Shown: piece by piece, positions 6,754-14,236 of the stretch
Layout: each line of letters begins with the position of its first letter
Position numbering within the stretch: the first letter of the stretch is position 1
NCBI GenBank assembly: GCA_964580305.1
Contig: CAZOKL010000050.1
Location: forward strand, 1 to 15,927
Direction: 5' to 3'
DNA from: Phocaeicola_A sp964580305
GTDB lineage: Bacteria > Bacteroidota > Bacteroidia > Bacteroidales > Bacteroidaceae
Length of the DNA stretch: 15,927 nucleotides
Made by a program: the position numbers and the translations under genes
The notes under the pieces: model-generated
The model's database searches: none
The model's input: only the letters and a program-made list of their open reading frames with translations
Told to the model about the DNA's origin: nothing

Positions 6754-9105
6754 ATGCAAAAGAATCTGGTCATTGTCGAGTCTCCAGCAAAGGCTAAAAC
6801 CATAGAAAAATTCCTTGGGAAAGACTATAAAGTGCTTTCCAGCTACGGTCACATCCGCGACCTGAAGAAGAAAGAATTCAGCATCAATACAGATACGTTC
6901 GAGCCTGACTATGAAATTCCGGCCGAAAAGAAGAAACTGGTGTCTGAACTGAAACAGGAGGCCAAGAACGCCGAAACCGTGTGGCTTGCATCTGATGAAG
7001 ACCGCGAGGGAGAAGCCATCTCGTGGCACCTGTATGAAGTGCTCGGACTGGAACCCGAACGCACAAAGCGCATCGTGTTTCACGAAATCACGAAGAATGC
7101 CATCCTCAATGCCATCAAGCATCCCCGCAACATCGACATCAACCTGGTGAATGCCCAGCAGGCACGCCGCGTGCTCGACCGCATTGTGGGCTTCAAGCTC
7201 TCGCCCGTGCTCTGGCGCAAGGTGAAACCCGCCCTGTCGGCCGGACGCGTGCAGTCAGTGGCCGTGCGCCTCATCGTTGAACGTGAGCGCGAGATACAAG
7301 CCTTCAAGAGCGAAGCGTCCTATCGTGTGACGGCTGTGTTTGCCGTCCCCGACGCCGCAGGGAAAAGCACCGAGGTGCGTGCCGAACTGAACACACGTTT
7401 CAAGACCGAAGCCGAAGCCCGGGCTTTCCTGGAGAAGTGCCGCAACGCGAAGTTCACCGTGCATGACATCAACACACGCCCCGTCAAGAAGTCGCCCGCA
7501 CCGCCTTTCACCACCTCCACCCTTCAGCAGGAGGCAGCCCGCAAACTGGGCTTCACGGTGGCACAGACAATGATGGTGGCACAGCGGCTCTATGAATCAG
7601 GATTCATCACCTACATGCGTACCGACTCCGTGAACCTCTCCACACTGGCCATCGGCACGAGCAAGGAAGTCATCTTAAACACGATGGGTGAAAGATATGT
7701 CCACACCCGCCAGTTTGCCACCAAGAGCAAGGGCGCACAGGAGGCCCATGAAGCCATCCGCCCCACCTACATGGACCATCAGAGCATTGACGGCACGGCG
7801 CAGGAGAAACGCCTGTATGACCTCATCAGGAAACGCACCATCGCCTCCCAGATGGCTGATGCCGAACTGGAGAAGACAACGGCCACCATCTCCATCACAG
7901 GCGTGGACGAGACGTTTGTCGCCACGGGCGAAGTCATCACCTTCGACGGTTTCCTGCGTGTCTACAAGGAATCGCTCGACGACGAAAGCGAAACGGCAGA
8001 CAACGAAAGCCGTCTGCTCCCGCCCCTGAAGAAAGGCCAGCCGCTCACGAGCCAACACATCATGGCGCAGGAGCGCTTCACCCAGCATCCGCCCCGCTAC
8101 ACGGAGGCCAGCCTCGTGCGCAAACTGGAAGAGTTGGGCATCGGCCGCCCGTCGACCTATGCTCCCACCATCTCCACCATTCAGCAGCGCGAGTATGTGG
8201 AGAAAGGCGACAAGGAGGGCACCGAACGCTCATACAAGACATTGACCATCGACGGCAAAGGAAACATCGCAACCATGACCAAGACCGAGATGACGGGAAG
8301 CGAGAAAGGCAAGCTCCTGCCCACAGACATCGGCATCGTGGTCAACGACTTCCTGCTGCAATATTTTCCCGAAATCATGAACTATAACTTCACCGCCAAC
8401 GTGGAAAAGGAATTTGACGAGGTGGCCGAAGGCGAAAAGGAGTGGACTTCACTCATCCGGCAGTTCTACAATAATTTCGACCCGATGGTGGAGCAGACCC
8501 TGGCCGTGAAAAGCGAGCACAAGGTGGGCGAACGCCTGCTGGGCACAGACCCGGCAAGTGGCAAGCCCGTGTCGGCCAAGATTGGACGCTTCGGCCCCGT
8601 GGTGCAGATAGGCACGGCCGACGATGAGGAAAAGCCCCGCTTTGCGCAGATGAAGAAAGGACAGTCCATTGAGACCATCACCCTTGACGAGGCTCTGGAG
8701 CTGTTCAAGCTCCCGCGCACGCTGGGCGACTATGAGAGCAAAACCGTGACCATCGGTGCCGGTCGCTTCGGCCCCTACGTGCGTCATGACAACAAGTTCA
8801 TCTCCCTGCCCAAAGGTGCCGACCCGATGACGTTCACCTATGACGAGGCCGTCGAACTCATCCAGTCCAAGCGCCTGGCTGAAGCCCAGAAGCACATCAA
8901 AACCTTTGAAGAAGAGCCTGAGCTGGAAGTGCTCAACGGTCGCTACGGCCCCTACATCACCTACAAGGGAGCCAACTACCGCCTTCCCAAGACACTGACC
9001 GTTGAACCGAAAGACCTGACACTGGCCGACTGCATGACCATCATCAAGGAACAAGACGAAAAGGGCACTAAAAAGCCTCGGAAATACACCAAGAAAAAAG
9101 CATAA
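6754..9105 (+). CDS. topA: DNA topoisomerase I (type IA)
   Basis: This 783-residue enzyme relaxes negative supercoils by cutting one strand and holding it through a 5'-phosphotyrosine. The Toprim domain (about 1-115) has Glu9 in VIVESPAKAKTIEKF and the DxDxE triad D81/D83/E85 in DEDREGEA. The active tyrosine is Y287 in GFITYMRTDS, with R289 beside it. The C-terminus has no CxxC zinc fingers. It carries three copies of the short topoisomerase C-terminal repeat instead (GRFGPVV near 610, GRFGPYV near 670, GRYGPYI near 728) and a lysine-rich tail, as is usual for this phylum. It has a promoter at 6717-6724 and is the first gene of an operon: aroK starts one base after its stop. Confidence 0.97.
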   Translation: MQKNLVIVESPAKAKTIEKFLGKDYKVLSSYGHIRDLKKKEFSINTDTFEPDYEIPAEKKKLVSELKQEAKNAETVWLASDEDREGEAISWHLYEVLGLEPERTKRIVFHEITKNAILNAIKHPRNIDINLVNAQQARRVLDRIVGFKLSPVLWRKVKPALSAGRVQSVAVRLIVEREREIQAFKSEASYRVTAVFAVPDAAGKSTEVRAELNTRFKTEAEARAFLEKCRNAKFTVHDINTRPVKKSPAPPFTTSTLQQEAARKLGFTVAQTMMVAQRLYESGFITYMRTDSVNLSTLAIGTSKEVILNTMGERYVHTRQFATKSKGAQEAHEAIRPTYMDHQSIDGTAQEKRLYDLIRKRTIASQMADAELEKTTATISITGVDETFVATGEVITFDGFLRVYKESLDDESETADNESRLLPPLKKGQPLTSQHIMAQERFTQHPPRYTEASLVRKLEELGIGRPSTYAPTISTIQQREYVEKGDKEGTERSYKTLTIDGKGNIATMTKTEMTGSEKGKLLPTDIGIVVNDFLLQYFPEIMNYNFTANVEKEFDEVAEGEKEWTSLIRQFYNNFDPMVEQTLAVKSEHKVGERLLGTDPASGKPVSAKIGRFGPVVQIGTADDEEKPRFAQMKKGQSIETITLDEALELFKLPRTLGDYESKTVTIGAGRFGPYVRHDNKFISLPKGADPMTFTYDEAVELIQSKRLAEAQKHIKTFEEEPELEVLNGRYGPYITYKGANYRLPKTLTVEPKDLTLADCMTIIKEQDEKGTKKPRKYTKKKA

Positions 9106-9106
9106 G

Positions 9107-9634
9107 ATGACACGCATCATCCTCATCGGCTACATGGGGTCGGGCAAAACCACCCTGGGCAATGCCTTGTCGAAAGAACTGGGCCTGCCCTTCTTCGACC
9201 TGGACTGGTACATCGAAAACCGCTTTTGTCGCACGGTGACCCGTCTGTTTGCCGAACGCGGGGAAGAGGGATTCCGCCACATTGAGCGTGAAATGCTCCA
9301 CGAAGTAGCAGAGTTTGAAAACGTAATCATCGCAGCGGGAGGAGGCACACCCTGTTTCTTCGACAACATAGACTATATGAACCGCCAGGCACAGACTGTC
9401 TATCTGAAGGCCACACCCGAGGTGCTCTTCCGCCACCTGCTGCCGGGACGAGCGAAACGCCCCCTGCTGGCAGGGAAGAACGACGAGGAGCTGTTGGCCT
9501 ACATCCGTGAATCGCTGGCGCAGCGTGCTCCATTTTACGAGAAGGCAAACTATGTGTTCGACGTGAACTTCCTGGAAAGCCGCAAACAAATACGAAACGC
9601 ACTGATCCAATTACGGACATTATTAAACCTTTAA
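9107..9634 (+). CDS. aroK: Shikimate kinase
   Basis: This 175-residue P-loop kinase phosphorylates shikimate to shikimate 3-phosphate with ATP, in the chorismate pathway to aromatic amino acids. Visible residues are the Walker A GYMGSGKT (8-15), the acidic pair D31/D33, substrate-binding R57 in FRHIE, the GGG loop at 78-80, the lid arginine R118 in RPLL, and R140 in the final substrate-binding helix. Length and order are those of a complete enzyme. The start lies one base past the topA stop, so translation is probably coupled. The speA gene follows after 20 bases. It is not next to other aro genes here, so the grouping reflects shared expression rather than one pathway. Confidence 0.96.
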   Translation: MTRIILIGYMGSGKTTLGNALSKELGLPFFDLDWYIENRFCRTVTRLFAERGEEGFRHIEREMLHEVAEFENVIIAAGGGTPCFFDNIDYMNRQAQTVYLKATPEVLFRHLLPGRAKRPLLAGKNDEELLAYIRESLAQRAPFYEKANYVFDVNFLESRKQIRNALIQLRTLLNL

Positions 9635-9654
9635 TACTTAAGACAAGAACAGAA

Positions 9655-11547
9655 ATGAGAAAATGGCGTATTGAAGACTCTGAAGAGCTCTACAACATCA
9701 CCGGTTGGGGCGCTTCCTACTTCGGTATCAACGAGAAGGGACATGTGGCTGTCACGCCGCGCAAGGACGGAATAACTGTCGACTTGAAAGAGTTGATGAA
9801 CGAGTTGCAACTGCGCGACATGTCGGCTCCCGTATTAGTCCGCTTCCCGGACATCCTGGACAACCGCATCGAGAAGACTGCAAACTGCTTTCGGATAGCC
9901 TCTGAGGAATATGGCTACAAGGCACAGAACTTCATCATCTACCCCATCAAGGTGAATCAGATGCGACCCGTAGTGGAGGAAATCATCAGTCACGGCAAGA
10001 AGTTCAACCTCGGATTGGAGGCAGGCTCGAAACCCGAGCTACACGCCGTCATCGCCATGAACACCGACAGCGACTCACTCATTATCTGCAATGGTTACAA
10101 GGACGAAAACTACATCGAGCTGGCACTCCTTGCACAGAAGATGGGAAAGCGCATCTTCCTCGTCGTGGAGAAAATCAACGAGCTGCGACTCATCACACGG
10201 CTGGCCAAACAGCTGAACGTCCGCCCCAACCTGGGCATACGCATCAAGCTGGCTTCGGCGGGCAGCGGCAAGTGGGAAGAGAGCGGCGGCGACGCCAGCA
10301 AGTTCGGGCTCACCTCAAGCGAACTCCTCGAAGCGCTTGACTACCTGGAACAGAAAGACATGAAAGACTGCCTGAGACTCATCCACTTCCACATCGGCAG
10401 CCAAATCACCAAGATACGCCGCATCAAGACGGCCCTGCGCGAAGCCTCGCAATTTTATGCCCAACTCCACGCCATGGGTTTCAACGTGGAGTTTGTCGAC
10501 ATCGGCGGCGGACTCGGCGTGGACTATGACGGCACGCGCTCTTCCAACAGCGAAAGCAGTGTGAACTACTCCATCCAGGAGTATGTGAATGACTCCATCT
10601 CGACCTTTGTCGACGTGGCCGACAAGAACAACATCCCCCACCCGAACATCATCACCGAGAGCGGGCGCTCACTCACGGCACATCACTCCGTGCTCATTTT
10701 CGAAGTGCTTGAAACTGCCAGCCTGCCCGAGATGGACGAGAACTGGGAGCCCGGACCCAACGACCACGAACTGGTGCAGGAACTCTACGAAATCTGGGAC
10801 AACCTCAACCAGAGCCGCATGCTCGAAGCCTGGCATGACGCACAGCAGATACGCGAAGAGGCGCTCGACCTCTTCAGCCACGGCATCGTCGACTTGAAGA
10901 CGCGCGCCCAGATTGAACGGCTTTACTGGTCGGTCACCCGTGAAATCAACCAGATGACGCAAACCCTGAAACATGCGCCCGAAGAACTGCGCTCGCTGAG
11001 CAAGCTGCTTGCCGACAAATATTTCTGCAACTTCTCGCTCTTCCAATCACTGCCCGACTCCTGGGCCATCGACCAGCTGTTTCCCATCATGCCCATACAG
11101 CGGCTTGACGAACGGCCCGACCGCTCGGCCACGTTGCAGGACATCACGTGCGATTCGGACGGGAAAATAGCCAACTTCATCTCCACGAGAAACATCTCCA
11201 ACCATCTGCCCGTGCACACGCTCAAGGGGAAAGACCCCTACTACATCGGAGTCTTCCTTGTGGGTGCCTACCAGGAAATTCTGGGCGACCTGCACAACCT
11301 CTTTGGCGACACGAATGCAGTGCACATCAGTGTGGACGGGAAGGGATACAGCATCGACCAGCTCATCGACGGAGAGACCGTTGCCGAGGTGCTCGACTAC
11401 GTGCAATACAACCCCAAGAAACTTGTGCGCACGCTTGAAACCTGGGTGACCAAGTCGGTGAAAGAAGGCAAAATCTCCCTTGAAGAAGGAAAAGAGTTCC
11501 TCTCGAACTACCGCTCGGGACTCTACGGATATACGTATTTGGAATAA
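9655..11547 (+). CDS. speA: Biosynthetic arginine decarboxylase
   Basis: This 630-residue PLP enzyme turns arginine into agmatine and CO2, the first step of the agmatine route to putrescine and spermidine. It has the alanine-racemase-like fold III layout: the PLP lysine K99 in YPIKVNQ, HFHIGSQ near 244-250, the glycine loop GGGLGVDYDG near 284-293, ESGRSLTAHH near 334-343, and the catalytic cysteine C499 in TCDSDG. These, and a length close to E. coli SpeA, set it apart from diaminopimelate or ornithine decarboxylases of the same fold, which are shorter. It follows aroK by 20 bases without a visible promoter. The downstream argB makes arginine, so this operon carries both a producer and a consumer of the same amino acid. 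Confidence 0.96.
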   Translation: MRKWRIEDSEELYNITGWGASYFGINEKGHVAVTPRKDGITVDLKELMNELQLRDMSAPVLVRFPDILDNRIEKTANCFRIASEEYGYKAQNFIIYPIKVNQMRPVVEEIISHGKKFNLGLEAGSKPELHAVIAMNTDSDSLIICNGYKDENYIELALLAQKMGKRIFLVVEKINELRLITRLAKQLNVRPNLGIRIKLASAGSGKWEESGGDASKFGLTSSELLEALDYLEQKDMKDCLRLIHFHIGSQITKIRRIKTALREASQFYAQLHAMGFNVEFVDIGGGLGVDYDGTRSSNSESSVNYSIQEYVNDSISTFVDVADKNNIPHPNIITESGRSLTAHHSVLIFEVLETASLPEMDENWEPGPNDHELVQELYEIWDNLNQSRMLEAWHDAQQIREEALDLFSHGIVDLKTRAQIERLYWSVTREINQMTQTLKHAPEELRSLSKLLADKYFCNFSLFQSLPDSWAIDQLFPIMPIQRLDERPDRSATLQDITCDSDGKIANFISTRNISNHLPVHTLKGKDPYYIGVFLVGAYQEILGDLHNLFGDTNAVHISVDGKGYSIDQLIDGETVAEVLDYVQYNPKKLVRTLETWVTKSVKEGKISLEEGKEFLSNYRSGLYGYTYLE

Positions 11548-11578
11548 TTATCAAGAACACAAACAGTCTCTTCCACTT

Positions 11579-11592
11579 CCTCCTTCGGGAGG
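11579..11592 (+). other. Short TTCG-loop hairpin between speA and argB
   Basis: CCTCC pairs with GGAGG around a TTCG loop, an unusually stable tetraloop in RNA. It sits in the 70-base gap, 25 bases before the argB ATG. There is no T-run, so it is not a terminator; it could slow ribosomes or mark an RNA processing or stability boundary between the two cistrons. Confidence 0.4.
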
Positions 11593-11617
11593 GCAGGCAG
11601 AAGGGAACTTCATCACT

Positions 11618-12391
11618 ATGAAAGAGCATTTAACAATCATCAAGGTGGGCGGCAAAATTGTGGAGGAAGAAGCCTCCCTCGCCCGCCTGCTCGACGACTT
11701 CGCCGCCTTGCCTGGACGGAAACTCCTCGTTCACGGCGGCGGACGCTCGGCCACGCGGCTGGCCGAACAGTTGGGCATCGAGAGCCGCATGGTCGACGGA
11801 CGGCGCATCACCGACGCCGACACCCTGCGCGTGGTCACAATGGTCTACGGCGGACTGGTGAACAAGAACATCGTGGCCGGACTCCAGGCCCGCGGCGTGA
11901 ATGCCTTGGGGCTGACCGGTGCCGACATGAACGTTGTCCGCTCGGTGAAACGCCCCGTGAAGGACGTGGACTATGGTTTCGTGGGCGACGTGGAGCGTGT
12001 TGACGCCGGCCTGCTGGGCGACCTCATCGGCCGTGGCATCGTCCCCGTCATGGCACCCCTGACGCACGACGGGCAGGGGCATATGCTCAACACCAACGCC
12101 GATACCATTGCCGGCGAAACGGCCAAAGCACTGGCCGCGCGGTTTGACGTCACACTCATGTATTGCTTTGAGAAGAAAGGCGTCTTGCGCGATGCTGACG
12201 ACGACGAGAGCGTCATCCCCACCATTGACCGCCACACGTTCGAGGCCCTCGTGGCCGACGGCACCATTGCAGGCGGCATGAAGCCCAAGGTGGAAAACGC
12301 ACTGTCGGCCGTGGAAGCCGGTGTCAGCCGCGTCATCATCACCCGCGCCACAGCCATCGACGGCCAGTCGGGCACGGTCATCACACGCTGA
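11618..12391 (+). CDS. argB: Acetylglutamate kinase
   Basis: This 257-residue enzyme phosphorylates N-acetyl-L-glutamate, the second step of arginine synthesis. It shows the amino-acid kinase pattern: K9 in IIKVGGK, the glycine loop HGGG at 39-42, NTNADTIA at 158-165 with the catalytic Asp162, and GGMKPKV near 219-225. It is short at the N-terminus like E. coli ArgB and lacks the N-terminal helix typical of the hexameric, arginine-inhibited type. An open frame extends upstream to 11480, but that would overlap speA and gives a non-conserved lead, so the ATG at 11618 (MKEHLTIIKV) is chosen. It follows speA by 70 bases and ends just before a strong terminator. Confidence 0.95.
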   Translation: MKEHLTIIKVGGKIVEEEASLARLLDDFAALPGRKLLVHGGGRSATRLAEQLGIESRMVDGRRITDADTLRVVTMVYGGLVNKNIVAGLQARGVNALGLTGADMNVVRSVKRPVKDVDYGFVGDVERVDAGLLGDLIGRGIVPVMAPLTHDGQGHMLNTNADTIAGETAKALAARFDVTLMYCFEKKGVLRDADDDESVIPTIDRHTFEALVADGTIAGGMKPKVENALSAVEAGVSRVIITRATAIDGQSGTVITR

Positions 12392-12424
12392 CGCCACCAG
12401 ACACATTCCTCTAAAAACAGACCG

Positions 12425-12492
12425 CACGCAGCGGCACAACGACACAGAAATCTGAACTCCGTGTCCCGTTGTGCCGCTGCGTGTGTTTTTTT
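12425..12492 (+). terminator. Strong intrinsic terminator after argB
   Basis: Bases 12425-12441 pair perfectly with 12467-12483 (17 bp). The inner bases 12442-12445 pair with 12461-12464 across a two-base bulge, and seven Ts follow at 12486-12492. A run of A on the left side (12414-12418) gives a T-run on the other strand, so it may also stop transcripts from the convergent reductase gene. Confidence 0.9.
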
Positions 12493-12533
12493 GTCTGCGC
12501 CATTCCCCCAGTCTGACGCATACCTTACACCGC

Positions 12534-12616
12534 CCGACCACGGCCTCTACTCCGCCCTTACTTCCCCTCCTTTCCGTGGTCGGGCGCCCTCTATTCCGTC
12601 CGTGAGCCGAATAGAG
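12534..12616. repeat. Dispersed palindromic intergenic repeat, copy C
   Basis: It contains the two modules of copy A in inverted orientation (12541-12558 and 12567-12583) and, directly beside them, the 17-base module of 43-59 in direct orientation (12586-12602). Bases 12534-12544 pair with 12574-12584 (11 bp), and 12589-12596 pair with 12609-12616 (8 bp). The modules are thus shuffled relative to copy A. The flanking bases 12493-12533 and 12617-12717 show no gene or named signal. Confidence 0.7.
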
Positions 12617-12717
12617 CCCCGAGAAGCTACGGATGCATCAGTCTGATAATCAGTGGGCTGATGGCGCAGCATCTGTCAAAGACGTAAATCTTCATGGAAG
12701 TGCAGCAGCCACATGGG

Positions 12718-13377
12718 TCAGTAAGCCACCGTGAAGCGTTCACAGTGGTGGTTCTCCCGCTCCAGCTCATCCACCATAGCCACGGCATAGTCTTCTACGG
12801 AGATGAAACTTTCACCCTTTTCGTCCACCAGCAGGTCATCTTTGCCAATGCGGAACTTGCCTGTGCGGACGCCGGGTTGCAGGTTGCCCAAATTGGCCGC
12901 AGGCGAAAGGAACACCCAGTCGATGACCGTTTCGTTCATCAACGTTTCGAGATAGAACTTGGCCATTGACTTCACACCGGGCAGCCAAGCCTCGGGCAGC
13001 GTGCCGGTGTCTACCAAACGCAAACCGGGTTTCACGAAAAGACTTCCGGCTCCGCCCACCACCAAGAAACGACGCACACCGGCAGCCTTTACTGCTTGAA
13101 GAATTTTGGGATAAACACGCAGGGTATCTTCATACATATTTGGATTCGTCCAGCCGGGATTGTAGGCACTGATGACAGTGTCTATGCCACGGCAAGCCTC
13201 TGTCAGTTTATCGCTCTCTTCCACATCCAGAGCCACGGCATTGAGAAGCGGGCTCTCGACTTTGATGTTTTCAGGATGGCGCACGATGGCCTTTACCTGA
13301 TGACCTCTGCTCAACAACTCGTTCAGGATGGCATTCCCCACCAGTCCTGTGGCTCCAATTAAAACTACTTGCTTCAT
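12718..13377 (-). CDS. NAD(P)-binding reductase (NmrA/NADH-flavin reductase-like)
   Basis: This 219-residue protein has an N-terminal Rossmann dinucleotide site, GATGLVG at residues 8-14, and a second conserved stretch VVGGAGSL in mid-protein. It belongs to the atypical short-chain dehydrogenase group (NmrA-like, putative NADH-flavin reductase). The classical YxxxK catalytic pair is not evident. Members reduce flavins, quinones or act as redox sensors; the substrate here is unknown. The ATG at 13377 (MKQVVLIGATG) puts the nucleotide site at the usual place; an upstream start at 13431 would lie ahead of the candidate promoter. It is divergent from an HxlR-type regulator, a common pairing in which the regulator controls the reductase in response to quinones, aldehydes or oxidants. 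Confidence 0.85.
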   Translation of the reverse strand: MKQVVLIGATGLVGNAILNELLSRGHQVKAIVRHPENIKVESPLLNAVALDVEESDKLTEACRGIDTVISAYNPGWTNPNMYEDTLRVYPKILQAVKAAGVRRFLVVGGAGSLFVKPGLRLVDTGTLPEAWLPGVKSMAKFYLETLMNETVIDWVFLSPAANLGNLQPGVRTGKFRIGKDDLLVDEKGESFISVEDYAVAMVDELERENHHCERFTVAY

Positions 13378-13407
13378 AATCTCATTTATTATTGGTTTTA
13401 GACTGTG

Positions 13408-13415
13408 CAAAGGTT
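13408..13415 (-). promoter_or_regulatory. Candidate promoter of the reductase gene
   Basis: On the minus strand AACCTTTG fits TAnnTTTG except for the first base. CTTG (13436-13439, minus strand) is a -33 candidate with a 20-base spacer. The leader would be about 25 bases. Confidence 0.4.
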
Positions 13416-13441
13416 CGCATTTTTTTCTCAAGGGACAAGTA

Positions 13442-13476
13442 GTTTCTTTATCTTCAGATACTTACCTGAAAGAAAC
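13442..13476. promoter_or_regulatory. Candidate operator dyad between reductase and HxlR genes
   Basis: GTTTCTTT at 13442-13449 is the perfect inverted partner of AAAGAAAC at 13469-13476, and TTCAG (13453-13457) pairs with CTGAA (13466-13470) inside it. It lies just upstream of the reductase -33 candidate and about 95 bases before the HxlR -7 box. HxlR proteins bind dyads as dimers, so this is the best operator candidate; the assignment is inference. Confidence 0.4.
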
Positions 13477-13568
13477 AAATGCTGCAAACAAAGCCTTTAG
13501 CGTTCGGGAGTTTAAACTTATTTCACAAACTTTTCCCGCCAACTCGACCGTGTCAGGAGGCTATTGTG

Positions 13569-13576
13569 TATTTTTG
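13569..13576 (+). promoter_or_regulatory. -7 box for the HxlR regulator gene
   Basis: TATTTTTG matches TAnnTTTG exactly, 23 bases before the ATG at 13599. It lies inside the upstream extension of the open frame, which argues for the shorter start. No clear -33 element was found. Confidence 0.55.
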
Positions 13577-13598
13577 CATCAAGAAGCAGGAGGAACTT

Positions 13599-13976
13599 AT
13601 GGACAAAGACAAGCTGAATAACGAAATCTACATCAAGAACTGTCCCATACGCAATGTGCTGGCCCGCGTGTGCGACAAATGGTCCATCCTGACCATCTTC
13701 ACGCTGGAGCAGTTTCCCGTCATGCGCTTCGGCGAGTTGCACCGGATGATTCCCGACATCTCGCAGAAAATGCTGGCATCAACGTTGCATACGCTGGAAG
13801 AAGACGGCATCGTGCATCGCAAGGCATACGCACAAATCCCTCCCAAAGTGGAATATTCGCTGACAGAACGGGGTCTTTCTCTCCTGCCACATCTTAATGC
13901 CCTTATAGACTGGGCTAAAGAACAGATGACGGACATCTTGCACGACCGTTCCCAGCCGCACACCACACAATCATGA
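13599..13976 (+). CDS. HxlR-family winged-helix transcriptional regulator
   Basis: This 125-residue DNA-binding protein shows the HxlR layout: a conserved N-terminal cysteine C15 before PIRNVLARV, then DKWSILTIF, a recognition region ISQKMLASTLHTLEEDGIV, and the wing ending in VEYSLTERG. In related regulators (YodB, HypR) the conserved cysteine senses quinones or oxidants. Here a second cysteine, C25, stands directly before DKW where many relatives have a small residue. An open frame continues upstream to 13479, but the ATG at 13599 has a good ribosome site (AGGAGGA), a promoter 23 bases upstream and the normal family length. It is divergent from the reductase, its probable target. Its stop overlaps the ATG of the SusD-like fragment. 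Confidence 0.88.
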   Translation: MDKDKLNNEIYIKNCPIRNVLARVCDKWSILTIFTLEQFPVMRFGELHRMIPDISQKMLASTLHTLEEDGIVHRKAYAQIPPKVEYSLTERGLSLLPHLNALIDWAKEQMTDILHDRSQPHTTQS

Positions 13977-14083
13977 CCCGTTGGCCTCCATCATGGGAAC
14001 TTCCGCCCAACGACTCGCGCTACATCTTCCCCGTGCCTGAAACGGTGACGAGCTTCAACCCGATGCCAGAGTATGAACGTTGA
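13973..14083 (+). pseudogene. SusD/RagB-like C-terminal remnant
   Basis: A 36-codon frame starts in the HxlR stop (ATGA). It reads WELPPNDSRYIFPVPETV and then TSFNPMPEYER before a stop. The pattern of Y-x-F-P-V-P-E-T-V followed a few residues later by FNP resembles the last residues of SusD/RagB outer-membrane glycan-binding lipoproteins, which end in a IP-x-x-E then NP pattern. No further SusD sequence is seen upstream in this frame, which lies inside the HxlR gene. I infer that the rest of a susD-like gene was lost and the HxlR gene now abuts its 3' end. It could alternatively be a chance short frame. Confidence 0.45.
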
Positions 14084-14110
14084 TTGACCACTTGAACCCC
14101 TATACGAAAA

Positions 14111-14162
14111 GGGCCGGCGTGCACTCCAGAACCCCTATGGAACACACGCCGGCTCTTTTTTT
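14111..14162 (+). terminator. Intrinsic terminator after the SusD-like remnant
   Basis: Bases 14111-14121 pair with 14145-14155 (11 bp, one G-T) and seven Ts follow at 14156-14162. It would end transcripts from the HxlR gene. Its position right behind the SusD-like scrap suggests it was originally that gene's terminator. The ten bases GAACCCCTAT occur at 14094-14103 and again in the loop at 14129-14138. Confidence 0.85.
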
Positions 14163-14194
14163 GCGCCCACCCACAAAAAAAATCGCTCCTCACC

Positions 14195-14220
14195 TGTAAC
14201 TTTTCCCTTCACTGACCGTC
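14195..14220 (+). promoter_or_regulatory. ECF-type promoter of the sigma operon
   Basis: TGTAAC (14195-14200) and CGTC (14217-14220) are separated by 16 bases, the AAC/CGTC pattern of ECF sigma promoters. The sigma gene ATG is at 14237, so the leader is very short. This placement predicts that the sigma factor activates its own operon. Confidence 0.7.
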
Positions 14221-14236
14221 ATCTTTATAGAACGCG

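Noticed and set aside
11480..11617. N-terminal extension of argB
   Set aside because: It would overlap speA and give a non-conserved lead; the ATG at 11618 fits the family start.
13479..13598. N-terminal extension of the HxlR regulator
   Set aside because: The -7 box at 13569-13576 lies inside it, and the ATG at 13599 has a strong ribosome site and gives the normal family length.
14094..14138. Ten-base direct repeat as an attachment site or CRISPR-like repeat
   Set aside because: There are only two copies, one within a terminator loop, and no integrase, spacer set or cas gene is present.
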